Assembly: GCA_004352715.1 (NCBI GenBank)
Contig: SCFE01000070.1
Span: forward strand, 311,321 to 375,320
DNA from: Hofstenia miamia
Taxonomy: Eukaryota; Xenacoelomorpha; Acoela
Direction of reading: 5' to 3'
DNA: 64,000 bases
This document shows positions 1-11,997 of this stretch, piece after piece. The translations under genes and the position numbers were made by a program. The notes beneath the pieces are model-generated. The model did not search any database. It was not told the origin of the DNA and saw only the letters and a program-made list of their open reading frames with translations. The first letter of the stretch is position 1. Each line of letters starts with the position of its first letter.

Positions 1-1592
1 TAAAATCTAAAAACTGCAGATCTAAAAAGATGTTTTTATAGTACATGTTTACACAAATGTTCATAAATATTTTCCGCAAATTCTAAAATATTTTAGTGTA
101 GAAAATGCATGTATGAAGAAGTTGAGGGTTTCCAAAATTTTATAGTCTTGACTAAATCCATTGCAATGCAAATTTCCGATTATTTATAAAATCATAGGCT
201 ATTCATGAAACCTAGAATTGCAATAAATTTTAATTAAACAATATATTATATGTACACAACACCTATACAAACAACAATTTTTAGTCCTTTGCAGAGCTTT
301 GACAGATAGTAAAAATAGTTGATAGTGGTAGACGCCAGTATAGATCGAATCAATACCAATAGATACCAATACTAATTCACTATTACTTTCAGAAAAAAAC
401 AGATATTTAATGAAAATATATAACAAATTTTCATCAGAAAATACACTGCATTTTTAATGATTGTGTCAGCTCTACTAAACGGTATTCAAGTGAATAGTGA
501 TGCAGTGGAAAGTTTAATCTGTTCCCTTTTCAATTTTACCAATAAGGGTCGATACTGAACATCTCGAAGTCACATTGTCGCAATATTGAAAGATAATCTA
601 GATACCAATAGCGGTATTTCTATCAAAAATATTGGTACCAATTAAAAAACATCGCTATCTGTAGAAACACTGGTCCTTTGATATTCTATTCAAAAACATC
701 TTTTAAATGACATCTTAATTCAGAATGAGCAAATGAATAAGAACGGAGACAAAACAGTATAAAAGAATGTTCAAAACGGCCTTGCTTAACGCGATTAACA
801 ACTAAATTTTCACAAAAGTAATATTAAATTATCCAAAAAGCTTATTTATATTTCGAAAACGGAAATAACTTAAGGGAAATCAAATTTATGTAATATTATA
901 TTGTACTGAAATTCCATTCAAAAGAAGGAAATTAATACTGCCCAATAGATTCAATTCGACTTCGGAGACTCCAGCCTATTCCTTAAAATCCTTTTGAGTG
1001 AAGCTTTTGGAATTATTTGATGACTACTACCATAATTTTGGTTCAAGTGAATCACTTAGAAATTATACATAAAGAGAAAAAATGACAATAAATGGTGAAA
1101 ATTGTGAGTTTATTGGCCATTTCAACAAATCTAGATCATTTATAAGCAAATGTTTAAAATTTCAATAAAGTCGTGCTCTTTCCAATATTGTAGCATCACC
1201 CAAAAGAATAAGCTGCAAACAAAAGAGATTAGCATCGAATGATTAACAGTGATTAAAGATAATCAGAAATATGATTGTAAAATTTAGTTAATTATCTTAT
1301 TCATTTTGTAATATGCAACCAAGTTACAATATTGTACATTATGAGAAAAATACCGGAGCTGATTAAGTATTATTTGACAAATTGTAACAAGTGAAATTAT
1401 GCTTACATAAGAGCAGCCATATTGGCAGAAGATTAATTCAAAATTCAAAATCAGCAGGTACTTAAAACTTTTTAAATAAATAGCTTAGAATTTAGAGAAA
1501 AATTGATGAACAATAAATTCTTTGGAGTTTATTTTATTTTCATTCTTCATTTATCTGGTTTGATATTTAATAAAATGTTCAGCTAAGCAAGT
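1..1592. other. AT-rich intergenic DNA, no gene seen
   Basis: No ORF here resembles a protein I know; the longest is a 75-codon run in AT-rich sequence. The first kilobase keeps a fair number of CpG dinucleotides, unlike the blocks further right. No RNA gene, tandem array or element end was recognised. Confidence 0.5.
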
Positions 1593-2344
1593 TGTGTCGA
1601 GTAGTGGCTGGATTCCATCATGGGAGCAATTTGAAGGGTCCTTGTGCCAGTCATGAAACCGCACTTATGTTACGGATAGGAGTTTTTCGATTCTTGCTTA
1701 GTCTGACTATTGATCTATACATGTACATTTTAACAGATGCTTGAAATGGCTTTATAGCTGAACATTAGGAATATCTCTATTACTAATAGTAGGAGACTTG
1801 ACTATAATTGACCAAATAAATGACTTTACATGTATCATTATTAAATGTAAGTATAGGAAACTGCAAATTAATTAATTACTAAAGCCAGTAATTTTATGGT
1901 AATGGCTACTTTAAATTTAACTAAGTGCAGTTAGTTTCAATGCCCAGTTGCTTTACTTATTCAATCCAACAAACACTTTACAAAATTGAGTTTAAGTCAG
2001 TTACATCTTGACATGAGTACATGCACTGAGCTAATGTAAGGTACACATAACTAATTCCCATTGAGCTGAGATGGTGCAGTGGACTTGGTCAATCATTCAT
2101 GAAGGAGGGGAACTGTGGTGTGGAGATCAGCTTAGGGCAGTAGCCCACAGATGACTAAGGAAGAGACGTCACACGGCTTTGTCACCTAAACAATGATGAT
2201 TAGTACTCAGTTAGCCTAACTAGTTAAACAAAGAGGAAACGTCTGGCAGTTTACTAACTCAGTAAATCCTCACCCGCCATTTATCGAGTGATAGTTGTTA
2301 ACGGTAACCCACTATATGAATAGGGCCAGGTGGAGGATGTTACA
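1593..2344 (+). repeat. Solo-LTR-like repeat, family of the 38.1-kb LTR
   Basis: This stretch shares ordered blocks with the LTR at 38128-38850. Both have a CATGACTGG/CAGTCATG-type start region, then GGATAGGAGTTTT or GAATAGGAGTTTT, GAGTTTAAGTC, a GGTACACAT block, TTGAGCTGA, TCACCTAAA-AGTGATG-like sequence, and an ending of the form GGAGATG-TACA. It begins TGTGTC and ends TTACA, and its length (752 bp) is close to the 723 bp of the other LTR. No coding region follows and no TGG-type primer site follows the end, so a solo LTR is the simplest reading. The five flanking bases on each side do not match. Confidence 0.5.
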
Positions 2345-2489
2345 ATATTTGGTCTTCTTCTGAGGTTGACATTAGAAATTCTTTTTATGAAATGAGGTCC
2401 TGTCACAACCATGCTGAAAATGCCAATAGTATGTAGAATTTTACGTCAGAATGTTTATCACTATCATTAGAACAAGGTGGTAAACAAGT

Positions 2490-2812
2490 TGACCCATCTG
2501 AACCATGGGTTAAGTAAAAAAAGTCGGGTCGGGTCTTGTGGTCTACTCTTCCTTGGATCAGGTCATGGAGAAATGTATTGTTTGAAGAATTTCCCTGAAA
2601 TATTAGGAGAAAACTAACCATACATTTGAATTTATCATGCAATTTACTATGCTATTTAAAACCAAATCTAATAACATTCATTGAAACATTTGCAAGCACA
2701 CTCAGACCCATGGATTGGGTCATGGGTCAACATACTATGAGTCAGGTGAGGGGTCAATTGTCTGCAGAACGGGTTTAGTCGTGGATCAAAATACGTGACC
2801 CGCTTGCCACAA
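2490..2812. repeat. Degenerate GGGTC/GACCC-rich inverted repeat
   Basis: Two clusters of GACCCA and GGGTC words (2490-2541 and 2704-2812) face each other: GACCCAT-CCATGGGT on the left matches the reverse complement of the block at 2705-2728. The clusters are richer in G and C than the surroundings. This could be the eroded ends of a short foldback element. No coding sense was found. Confidence 0.35.
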
Positions 2813-3038
2813 TGCATTAGACTATATGCATTCGCTATTTCAAATATGAAAATTAGCATAGAACCAGCATAAGATTTGTTCAAACAAATTCACTTATCTT
2901 ATTTACAATCTTTGTATTTTAAAAGCTCTTGTGCAAGTGGCGTCAAACCTGAGGCGGGCTTAAGCATCCCTGTTTTTTGAAAAACTGAAATTTTTGAATG
3001 TGATGTTATCAAGATTTTATCTGTTTTTTATTTTTTGC

Positions 3039-3041
<3 letters not shown>

Positions 3042-3093
<52 letters not shown>
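3042..3093. repeat. (AT)n microsatellite
   Basis: An uninterrupted run of about 26 AT dinucleotides. Confidence 0.95.
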
Positions 3094-3096
<3 letters not shown>

Positions 3097-4784
3097 CAAT
3101 GCTTTATTAATTTAGATAGATTATCATGAGCTCATATTAACTTATAATTATCAGATTCGTGTTTATTTATTAAAGTAATAATTTAAAAATTCCAATTTTT
3201 TATAAATTTAGCTAGTATTTGAATATAGAGCTGATTGCGAATATCAAGCTTCAGTCACAACCCTCATTAATAAACTATTAATGTTAAAAGACAAAATTAT
3301 TATTTTAATGCATCGCCTATTTGCTTTTTCTTAATAGTATTTGCTATTGGCTAAAAAATATTTCATAAACATTTCTATAGTTATCTGCTTTTGAATGAAA
3401 ATTAGGTGGCATAAATTATTATCTATCAAGTAAATTATCTACTCTGTATTATCAGAAGCATTATTTGTTTTAAATTGAAATTCTAATAAGTAAGGCTTAG
3501 ATCCCTATCTCTAGCAGTCGTCTATGAGAAAGCTAATATATGAAATATATGTTCTTTATAAATTAATGTACATTGAATACTTCAAACAATTACCCTTCAA
3601 TCCTAAATTTAAATAATTAATGAATATATGTTATCCTTTGATTGGTATATTTTGAATATACATAAAGTGTAATGCATTTTACAGATAATGCATTAGATAA
3701 TATCTTGTTCACATATAAATTTTTACAAGTGCTACTAAAAGCTGGTACTTTTTTTCATTTGTGAGAATCTCAAATTTTCTGAATTTATGTCAAACCTTTC
3801 CAAAATTATTATTTAATGGACACCTTTTCCTTTAGAAAAACTACTGCAAATGTCCATTCTGAGAGAAATTTTTAAAATTTGAGATTGTTATAGAATTAAA
3901 AAAGCTGCAACAGTTACTAAATATCACTGTTTATTTCCTAGATTTTGCCACAAACTAGCTGAAAGAGACAGGAAATTTTTAATGCCATATAGCCTCATAG
4001 AAATCATATGTAATTTTCATTATTATACAATTTAAATCTAGTCTAACACTTTCTGTAAGAAATTTATTGATCAATAACATATTAAAGCTGTAAGATCAAT
4101 CTTATTACTTTGTTATATATTTATTTGTGTTTATTTATTTTGATGTTTTTTAAATAAGTACGTTAAAGTTAAATTGATCTAGTCATTTTATGTTGATGTT
4201 TAATTTTCACATCTTCAAAAATTTAGTAAAATTCTAGTTCTGAAATACTTTAAAGGTTTGTTAATTTTATAAGGTATAATGCTGATTTAATCAGAGTAAA
4301 TAAAATGTTTTTCAAACAATAAAACTTTATTATATTGAATTGTCTCTAACTCCCAAAATTTGTAAATATTATATTTATAGAACAATTTTGAAAGCTCTTC
4401 ATGTCCATTCCCTAATGGAAAAACCCTGTTTCAAATCAAACATGTTTATAATTTAGCAAAATGGTTGCTACTTTTGCATTAATTGAATTAAGGATTTAGT
4501 GGGATTCCAACCTATGTAGCATATGTGTGCTGTTTACACCATGAATCTTTATTTTTTACTTTAATAAGTGCAATAAATATGATTACCATATATAATTTAA
4601 AATTTCAATTTTAATACATATGATTATGTGCTTTGCTTTATTTAACAGAAACTGCAAAAAGTCTAAATATTGACTTCTTTTACATTTAATACTAAGGTAC
4701 TCATTGAAAAGGTATTAGAATTCATATTTTTACATTAACCCATTAAAATACACTTTCATTTTTATGAACACATCTTTATTATTA
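3094..4784. other. AT-rich intergenic DNA, very CpG-poor
   Basis: No gene or element seen. From about 3550 to the transposon end at 4787 CpG is almost absent. Confidence 0.5.
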
Positions 4785-4786
4785 TA

Positions 4787-4814
4787 CAGGGTGATCGAAA
4801 AGTCACTGTGCACC
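4787..4814. repeat. Candidate left terminal repeat of mariner-type transposon
   Basis: After a TA dinucleotide (4785-4786) the sequence reads CAGGGTGATCGAAAAGTC and on to 4814. This lies just outside the C-terminal end of the transposase relic, where a terminal inverted repeat of this superfamily belongs; TA is its usual target. I could not find a convincing partner on the right. A poor partial match lies near 6137-6160. Confidence 0.5.
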
Positions 4815-5989
4815 TGATAAATTCCAGAAATACATATATAATATGGAAATTAAAACAACAAAATATCCAAATTTCCAAACTCTATTATCAAATCTTTTAC
4901 TATAAATGCTTATATCTGCAAATATACTTATCTTCAGACCTACAATAAATGTTGGAAATGCATCCCATCGGCTTGCAAGCAAAGTTCGACGCGTCTTTGC
5001 ATGTTGTGAAACAAACAAGATAAAAGATTGGGATTATTAATTTCACAAACATCATTGCATATGATACCCTTCAAATCTTCTATTGTAAGAGGATTGTTTC
5101 AAAACACCAGACCCTTCAAATGACCCCATAGATAAAAATCTAGCAGTGTGAGGTCTGGTGACCTCGCAGGCCATGTTTCTCAAGAGATCATTCAGTCACC
5201 AAACACACCTCAAAGCAAAGACATGGACTTCATTGCCATGTGCGCCATAGCACCATCCTGTTGGAAGTATCCACAGTTTTTTTCATTTCTTTGCAGTTGC
5301 TCAAGGAAAGGGGTGATTATCAACTTACAATATCAGTCACTGTTAATGGTCTCTGAAAAGAAAATTGGTCCAATAATTCTGTTTCATCACATTGCACACC
5401 AAACACCAATTTTCTGTTGATGTAATGGCGACTCGTGAAAGTGATGTGGATTATCTGTAGACCAGTAACGATCATTCTGACCATTCACATAGCCGCTAAG
5501 ATGAAACTACGTTTCGTCACTAAAAAATGTTATATCCAGTATATCTTCACCTTCTTTACGGATAAAATCATTGAACCAGAGGCAGTACGTAACGCGTTTT
5601 TCATAATCGTCTTCCTGCAATTCATTAAGACATCGAATTTTGTATGGTTTCAGGTGCAATTTCGATCTCATTGTTCTTTGAACAACACCGTATGATAGTC
5701 TAGTTACCTGCATGCATTTCCGTATTGACGTTGTCGGTGTGTTCTGCACATGATCCTTTATTTCATCAACTTTTTTGGTTTTTGCAGTTTGGGGCCTTCC
5801 ACTTCTGGGTGCGTCAGCAACTGATCCAATAGTGCAAAATTTTTCCATTAAATGATATACAGCATTGTGATGTGGGGCTTCAGAATCAGGCAAAGCCTGT
5901 TGAAACTGTTGCTTCACTTCAGCAGAGTAATGCCCTCTGCTACAAAATACATGCTTGACCAAAAAAATGTGTTCCTCCAGTGATAGCAT
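4803..5989 (-). pseudogene. Tc1/mariner-superfamily transposase, decayed
   Basis: Reading from 5989 down, the first 160 codons are open. They contain an N-terminal helix-turn-helix region, an SGRPQTAKT-type linker typical of mariner-like proteins, a second HTH, and the start of the catalytic domain ending in FFSDET, which holds the first catalytic aspartate. A stop follows at about 5507. Beyond it the domain continues through several frames: a GYVNGQNDRYW block, a KIGVWCAM block, QQDGAMAH with the second aspartate region, and SPDLT-LLDFYLWG, where the third acidic residue is Asp. The last open piece runs to 4803, inside the candidate terminal repeat. Stops and frameshifts make it non-functional. 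Family assignment rests on recognising these blocks; the exact DDxD spacing was not measured. Confidence 0.8.
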
Positions 5990-6569
5990 GCTTCAGAATT
6001 AAAACCATTACAAGTGCAAGGTCTTTTAATGGGAGTGATGAGTTTCACTCAAAGACCAAATGAGACAGCAAGGCAGTGAGTCAGTGGACTGGAATGATTA
6101 AATATTCATGAGCACTGCACAAGGTGCCTCCAATGGACAGTGTAGTTTTAAAACATATCAATTAAATGTGTTTGCATTATTTTATGGTGAAATCTAGGCA
6201 ATAAACAGTGATATTTAGTAGCACCCAATTCTTATATTTAGTGCTTGAAAGGGATACTGAATTTCTCAAAACAAATACCAAATAACTCAGAACAGATACT
6301 GATGTTGCTGAGCAACAAAGAGAATTTTGACAATTAAGTTTGTAAAATATCATTTTTTATGAAAACACATTTAGACACAGACTTTCAGTGTGCTTTATAA
6401 TGTCATGCAGAATATTGTTGCCCAAAATTCAGCACTAACAGATATTTTAAATGAGTAGACATTGTGAAAATACATTGCTATGTTCATTGAGTTGAAAATA
6501 GTTGCTTAAAAAACTTTCTAATATTTGAATTCCTCTCAAGTTGCTGCTTCAAACTCCATTCAGAAGATT
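5990..6569. other. Right flank of transposon relic, no gene
   Basis: AT-rich sequence upstream of the transposase start. The right transposon end should lie here but is not clearly recognisable. No other feature was seen. Confidence 0.4.
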
Positions 6570-7130
6570 TGACATGTTTATTATTTTTTTTGATATGTTC
6601 ACAATGAAGGCCTGATAATTGCTATAACAAAAGCTGAAAATGTTTTGGATGACCTTTTTGTTGTTTCAAGGTTTTATCTTAGCTATTGAATCACATGTGT
6701 CTCCCTTTAAACTAATTCTTAATTTTTGAATTCTTTGGCCACAGAAAATTACTGACAGTTGAGGAATTTTGCATTTCTGACCATTGACTTTCAAGCCTGA
6801 GGATTTGAGTAGGTTGAGTAGTTTATCTAATTTTATTATGTGTTCATTAGTGGTTTGTGAGAATACAAGAATATTTTCACATATATACAGAATGCTTTAT
6901 CCAATTTGTTATTGTTATTTTGGAGAATATTTGTTACATATCACTGAAAAGTAGCCCGAGCATTGCACAGCTTGGAGGCAATGTAGATCTATTCAAACAA
7001 TCCATACAGAGTGATAAAAGCTCTTTTTTCAATATCAGTTGTGCAGATTGGTACCTGCCAGTATGCCATGCAGATATAGAGAATTGTGAAATATGAGTTC
7101 TGGCAAGTGGAGTATAGAATTTCATTAACA
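6570..7130 (-). pseudogene. Ty3/gypsy reverse transcriptase relic
   Basis: On the minus strand the translation carries an AYWQVP block, then a FITLYGLFE block with an in-frame stop, LCNARATFQ with a further stop, and YVTNILQNN. After a frame change come ILVFSQTTNEH, a SSGLKVNGQKC block, and lower down the SFCYSNYQAF block that precedes RNase H. The order matches the RT of the element at 14.9-15.8 kb (AYWQVP, LCNSPAIFQ, YVTHVLQNG, GLCINRNKC, GFLNCYGAF). The catalytic YxDD box is lost: the equivalent position reads ICEN. It is a dead fragment of a separate gypsy copy, clearly older than the 10.5-21.8 kb element. Confidence 0.8.
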
Positions 7131-7689
7131 CAATGAGTATTTATAAGGTAGATAACTCAATCTATATAAATACTCTACTTGTAAGATCTATTTTTCAATG
7201 TTGTCATTGTGTTGATAAGTTGTCATTGTGTTATTAAGTAAAATCTTGTATTGGCTGCATACAGTCAAATGATAATAAAAGATTTGGATCAGAAATTCAT
7301 AATTAGATTTAATAGCAGTTTTGGTTGTTTAATAGCAGTTGTAGGACCTCCTGTTTGGAAGCTTGGAAATTGTGTGAGTGCATGATCCTTGCCTGCCTTT
7401 TGTATGAGAAGAACCATTGTTCAATATTTGGAAATGTGCCATCAGCTTTGCCAGAGAAATAGCATGGTGGCATTTTATTTTTAAGTTATTGTCTGTTACC
7501 ACTGGTGGCAAATTAGAATAGAACAGTGGTTTATTCTGTTGTGGATTTTTGATGGATTTTAGTCTGTTATTTTGTTGTTTAATTTTTTTTGTGCTGGATT
7601 GTCTATTGGTGACTGAGGTAACAGTTCTCTTGGTGGTGTTGATATGGTTATTGGGAAGATTGAGATTGTTTGACATTATCAATGATGAT
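7131..7689 (-). other. Unresolved part of the gypsy relic
   Basis: This lies between the RT relic and the coiled-coil relic on the same strand, so by position it should be nucleocapsid, protease or RT N-terminus. A 117-codon open frame (7329-7682) is rich in Asn, Lys and Ser, but I could not match it to any of these domains. Confidence 0.35.
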
Positions 7690-8340
7690 TGGGTTTTTTT
7701 ATCTTGATGTCATGTTTTTTAAACAATCAGAGAGGGTTCAGTTAGTGATAAGAGGAATTTTTATGGCATGCAAATTCCCTTTGATATTTTTTAGGTTTTT
7801 TAAGTGCATTTTCATAGTTTCTTCTAATTGTTCAAGTAGTTGGTTTCTTGCTTCTCTTGATATTTAGCAGCCTTTGCTTGAATTTTCTCCTCATTGCAGT
7901 TTTCAACCTGCTTGGGCAAGTTTGTTTTATGCTCTAAAATTTAACAACATTCATGACATGTCATTTGAATTTCATCTTGTATGCATTTATTTTGTTCCTC
8001 TACTTCTTCAAGTTTGGTATATAGACATTGATTTTCTTTCTGGACAATTTCATATTCTTTTAGAATTTTTTAAGGTGGTGATTTTATTCAGGAGATTGCA
8101 GTTTTCTTGGTGAATTTGATCAAAGCATCTACAATTTTCTATTTGAATTAAATGGATTTTTCCTTCAGGTTCTGCAGCTCATTTTTGAAGGAAATGATTT
8201 CTTTGATTAGCTTGTCTTTCATAAGAGAATCATAATGGTGTTGGCTTGTTCAGGAGTTGTATTTTTCTATTTCTGCTAATGTGTATATGGCATTATTTTT
8301 CTGCTTGTAGTTTGAGAGACATTGAGGGGTACTGCTTGAC
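7690..8340 (-). pseudogene. Gag-like coiled-coil relic
   Basis: Reading the minus strand from about 8340, one meets stretches rich in Glu, Lys, Gln and Leu: LIKEIISFKNELQNLKEK, then KEYEIVQKENQCLY and EEVEEQNKCIQDEIQM. They are separated by stops and frame changes. The same kind of N-terminal coiled coil precedes the capsid region in the gypsy elements at 39.1 kb and 54.7 kb, so this is probably the gag 5' part of the relic whose RT lies at 6.6-7.1 kb. Coiled-coil composition alone is weak evidence; position and strand support the call. Confidence 0.5.
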
Positions 8341-9099
8341 TAGCATTTAACAATAGGTTTGGCTAATGTAGGGTTTTTATAAAAACAAATTTAATAAATC
8401 AATGGCACTGGAAATGATACTATAATTACAATTGCAATTGGATCAATCTTCTTCTAGGGGTTCTGCTTCTTCTGGTAGACTATTTCATTGTTTCCTCTGG
8501 CAGTGGTGTAGTTAATTATAAACTATACTTGTTTTCAGTGTCCTGTAGTAGTCACCATGTGGAATCAGCATGGAATCAGAAGCATTCCTAATTCCTATCT
8601 AATGAGGGGTTCATGGTGAGCAAGCATTTGCTGGTGCTAGAGAAAATATTTAACTCCTCCTATCATAATACCCATTCTTAATAAAAGTAGAGTGACAGGA
8701 GAGCAAGAGAGGGAAGAGTGGCAACACTTGCCTGACCTGAAACAGAGAACCTGCTGAAAGACTAGATCCCTAACTAAAACAGAAAAAGGAGAAACCTAAT
8801 TGCTGTTGCATGTAGTGTAGTTAAACCTAAGTGCTAAGTGAAAAACCTAAGCTCAGTGAATTCCTCAACTTGTGCAATTTAGGTGGTAGCAATAATAAAA
8901 ATTTTTGATAATGAATAAAATGCAAACAGCAAAACCCTTAATCATATGCCTACCCCTAAATTATAGGATATGCTAGTTGAGTTATACCACCTCTAGGTAC
9001 CATTTAATTATTATGAGATGTTTTTAAAGCATAAATTAATTTAGTAAAAGTCAAGAAAAAAATATAAACAAAATTTACTTTCTAGTAAACAAAATGGAT
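8341..9099. other. No gene; possible worn LTR of the 6.6-8.3 kb relic
   Basis: This is upstream (element sense) of the gag-like relic, where an LTR or leader would sit. I found no match to the other LTRs in the window. The segment 8690-8880 is locally purine-rich. Nothing else seen. Confidence 0.3.
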
Positions 9100-10327
9100 C
9101 TACAAAGTTTTTACTGAAATATTTTTAAATCAATAGTATTTTTTCACTCAAAGAATGGTTTCATTTTTCACTCAATACCATGTTACACTCAACAGGATGT
9201 TTAGCTCAATTCACTTTTACTCAAAATGACATTTCAATCAATACATGGTTCACTCAATTTAATAATAGTTGAAATTGAATTATTGTTAAAATTACTAATA
9301 TGAAAATGTGTAAATTGGCAACAACAACTGTGAAATATGAAAAGAAGCTAATTTTTGGTAATTAGAATAAATTTTTATATATGATGCTTGAAAGAATATG
9401 GTTAGTTTATGTCATTTAAACCTGTTATATTTCTTTTCAATTGAGTCAAATAGGCATAGATGTATACTTTAAAATAAATATTTGCAGATCTGTGTTGTAT
9501 TGATCACTATGATATCACATGGTAATATACAGATTCAACTCATTTTGAGTCCCTTGAATTATTTAATAATAATAATAGTAATGATAATAGTTATACAATT
9601 TATTTCAAACAAATTTGTAAAAATACTTAATAAAATATATAATACAAATTTAACATATATTTGTTTAATAGCTTATTTGAAAGCATTGGAATAAACTAAT
9701 GACCTGCTAAAGGCATGACCCATCTTCCCTGTTCAGATTATATTTCCTAGCCTTCCCTTTCATATTTTAGAGAAGATTAACTTCTAGAAAAACTGAAAAA
9801 CACAATAACATCAAAAAAGGAAATATAGAAAACAATTAAGAATGCATTACATAACATAAGTCCTAAATAGTTTATAAATATATCTTAATTACCAATATTT
9901 AGCTCCATTTTGTATTCTAGTAATTTAGTGAAAAACTATGCAAAATACAATGAAATCATATTTACCTTATGACATAATCCAAATCCAACATTAAATGTGC
10001 TTTGCAGCCTGCAAATGAACAATTCAAATATTATTTTCCATTTTTTGAAAAGTGGAAATAGAAAAATTTGTTCTTATATAGTAGCTTTTTGCTGCCTTAT
10101 TTAGTTTGTCAGAAATTTGGCAATGATATGCAATTGACAAGTTTTGAAAACACTGCTAATATTGAGTGAACCAGTCATTGAGGGAAATCTTATTTTGAGT
10201 GAAATGTAAATTGAGTGAAACCTCCTATTGAGAGAGAACTGAATTGAATGAAACATAAATTTGAGTGAAATGTCTTTTAGGTAAAAACTACAATTAAGTG
10301 AAATATTTTTTAGTGAAATCTCTGCAC
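9100..10327. mobile_element. Foldback element with TTGAGTGAA-rich inverted arms
   Basis: The left arm (about 9100-9262) contains repeated TTTCACTCAA-like words. The right arm (about 10157-10327) contains the reverse complements, TTGAGTGAAA. The reverse complement of the right arm aligns in order with the left arm: TTCACTCAAA, ATG-TTTCAT, CTCAAT, then CTCAAAAT, ATTTC-CTCAAT, and GGTTCACTCAAT. The roughly 0.9-kb centre is AT-rich without a coding region. It is probably a non-autonomous DNA transposon whose arms are made of subterminal repeats. Ends are approximate and no target duplication could be fixed. Confidence 0.7.
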
Positions 10328-10542
10328 ACCAACAAAGAACAACAACTCACTGTTGCTAATATGAGTAAATAATAACAGATATTCTGCAGCAGACAGAAAA
10401 TTCTGCATAAAGTTATCTGAAATATTCAAACATAAATTGCAATTTTACAAACCTAAAATTCATCAAATATAATTAAGAGATTGCAATTACTAAGTTCATA
10501 TAACCAATTTCACAATTAAAGAAGGCAAATAGCTGCATTTAT
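10328..10542. other. Spacer between foldback element and LTR
   Basis: AT-rich, no feature recognised. Confidence 0.4.
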
Positions 10543-11500
10543 TGTAGAATTGGGTGCTCTGGCTACTCCAGCAGTACTGAGAAACTCAAATGTTAAATCA
10601 AAGGTTGCAGAGTTTACCATTATAGAGTGTGACCTGCAATCTAACAAAAGAGAGAGCATTGGTAGTTCACCAATTCAGTATGGAAAAACAGAAACTATCC
10701 ACCAAAAATATGTTTCCTGCAACAACTAATTCACATGGCATTATGCCAAAGCAATATCCAGGAAGCCATCATTACTTGCCAGGGTGCTAATTGTGTGTCT
10801 CAAGTATTAATTTCTAGCTCAAATAAACAATTTAGCTCAGTGTTCTATTATCTCAGCTCATGTAAATTATAAAACAAAAGGCATGTAGTTACTATGCATT
10901 CACATTCACTAATGGCTTATTATAGTTGCAGTGTGTTATTTAAGTGCATGTATGAAAATGGAATGATCAAAATAAAAGTTGTTAATCCCTACATGTACAT
11001 GTAGCTGTAACCTAAAGTGACTATGTTTTTTTGCTGCCATCTGTTAAGGAGCTAGTTGTCACCCAAGACACAGTGGAGTAACTCCCAAATCATCACCAGA
11101 TTTAAACAAAAATTATTAATTTATAATCCATAATGAATCTAAAAGGGGTTAGCAAAGTTAATGAAATTCAAAAAGCAAACAATGTTGAAGCAAGAATAAA
11201 TTTTATTGTGCATTTGCTACAAGTTTGTCATGTAATTATAAATATTGCTTGAATTTGGTACTTGTTTACAAAACTTCACATGAATTCCCTCACAAAATTA
11301 AACAAGTAATAACTTGTCTGATCAAATTGAGGGGGCAAATAATAAATTGATCAAAATACTGCACTTGAAAATAAAAGAAATTAATATTGATAAATTGATA
11401 GCAACAAATCAATATGTCATCATGACATAACACTAAATTAGAGTGCCAGATAATCAAAAAAGTGAAAACAATCAAAATATGGGCCCTGAGTGACTCTACA
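10543..11500 (-). repeat. 3' LTR of gypsy element
   Basis: It matches 20837-21799 along its whole length, from GTGCTCTGGCTACTCC to CCTGAGTGACTC. The copy starts TGTAGA and ends TCTACA on the plus strand, giving a six-base terminal inverted repeat with the usual TG..CA ends. A run of C (G on the element strand) abuts it at 11501, which fixes this boundary. Confidence 0.9.
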
Positions 11501-11510
11501 CCCCCCATTA
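11501..11510 (-). promoter_or_regulatory. Polypurine tract
   Basis: On the element strand the bases directly before the 3' LTR read TAATGGGGGG. A purine run touching the LTR is where plus-strand DNA synthesis is primed in LTR retroelements. The call rests on position and composition. Confidence 0.7.
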
Positions 11511-11997
11511 CACAGTTAAGTTTGTGGTAGAAGTTGGACAGTGGGACCTGACAATAACTTTTGTGTCTCCTCCACCATTTCAGCTCCTAGAATGTCATCC
11601 CATGACAAGACTTCAGCATATTTGGGTTGCCTAATCTCTTTGTGTAATGGCTTCATTGTGGAGATGGAAAAATTTAATCTCAGGCAGGTGTGAGCTAATA
11701 GGGCAGTTTCTTCTCAAGTTATTGAGCCTCCTTGAGAAGGTGTTGTAGAATTGTTCATATAGCCAAAGACCTTTTAAAGCAATCATGAGCATCAGGCATG
11801 CATTGGTGTCTGATGTGTGAGTGTCTTCTGTGCTGGTCTGGGTGTTAGCTTAGAACTGTGTAAAAACTTCTCATAGTGGTCCATGAAAAGTGAACAATAC
11901 TCATTAACTTGCTAGAGCATCTTTTCCTCCAGGTCATTTGTTTTGGCTTATAACATTGTAATAATTTCAATCTGTTTGGTGACATCATAATAGCAGG

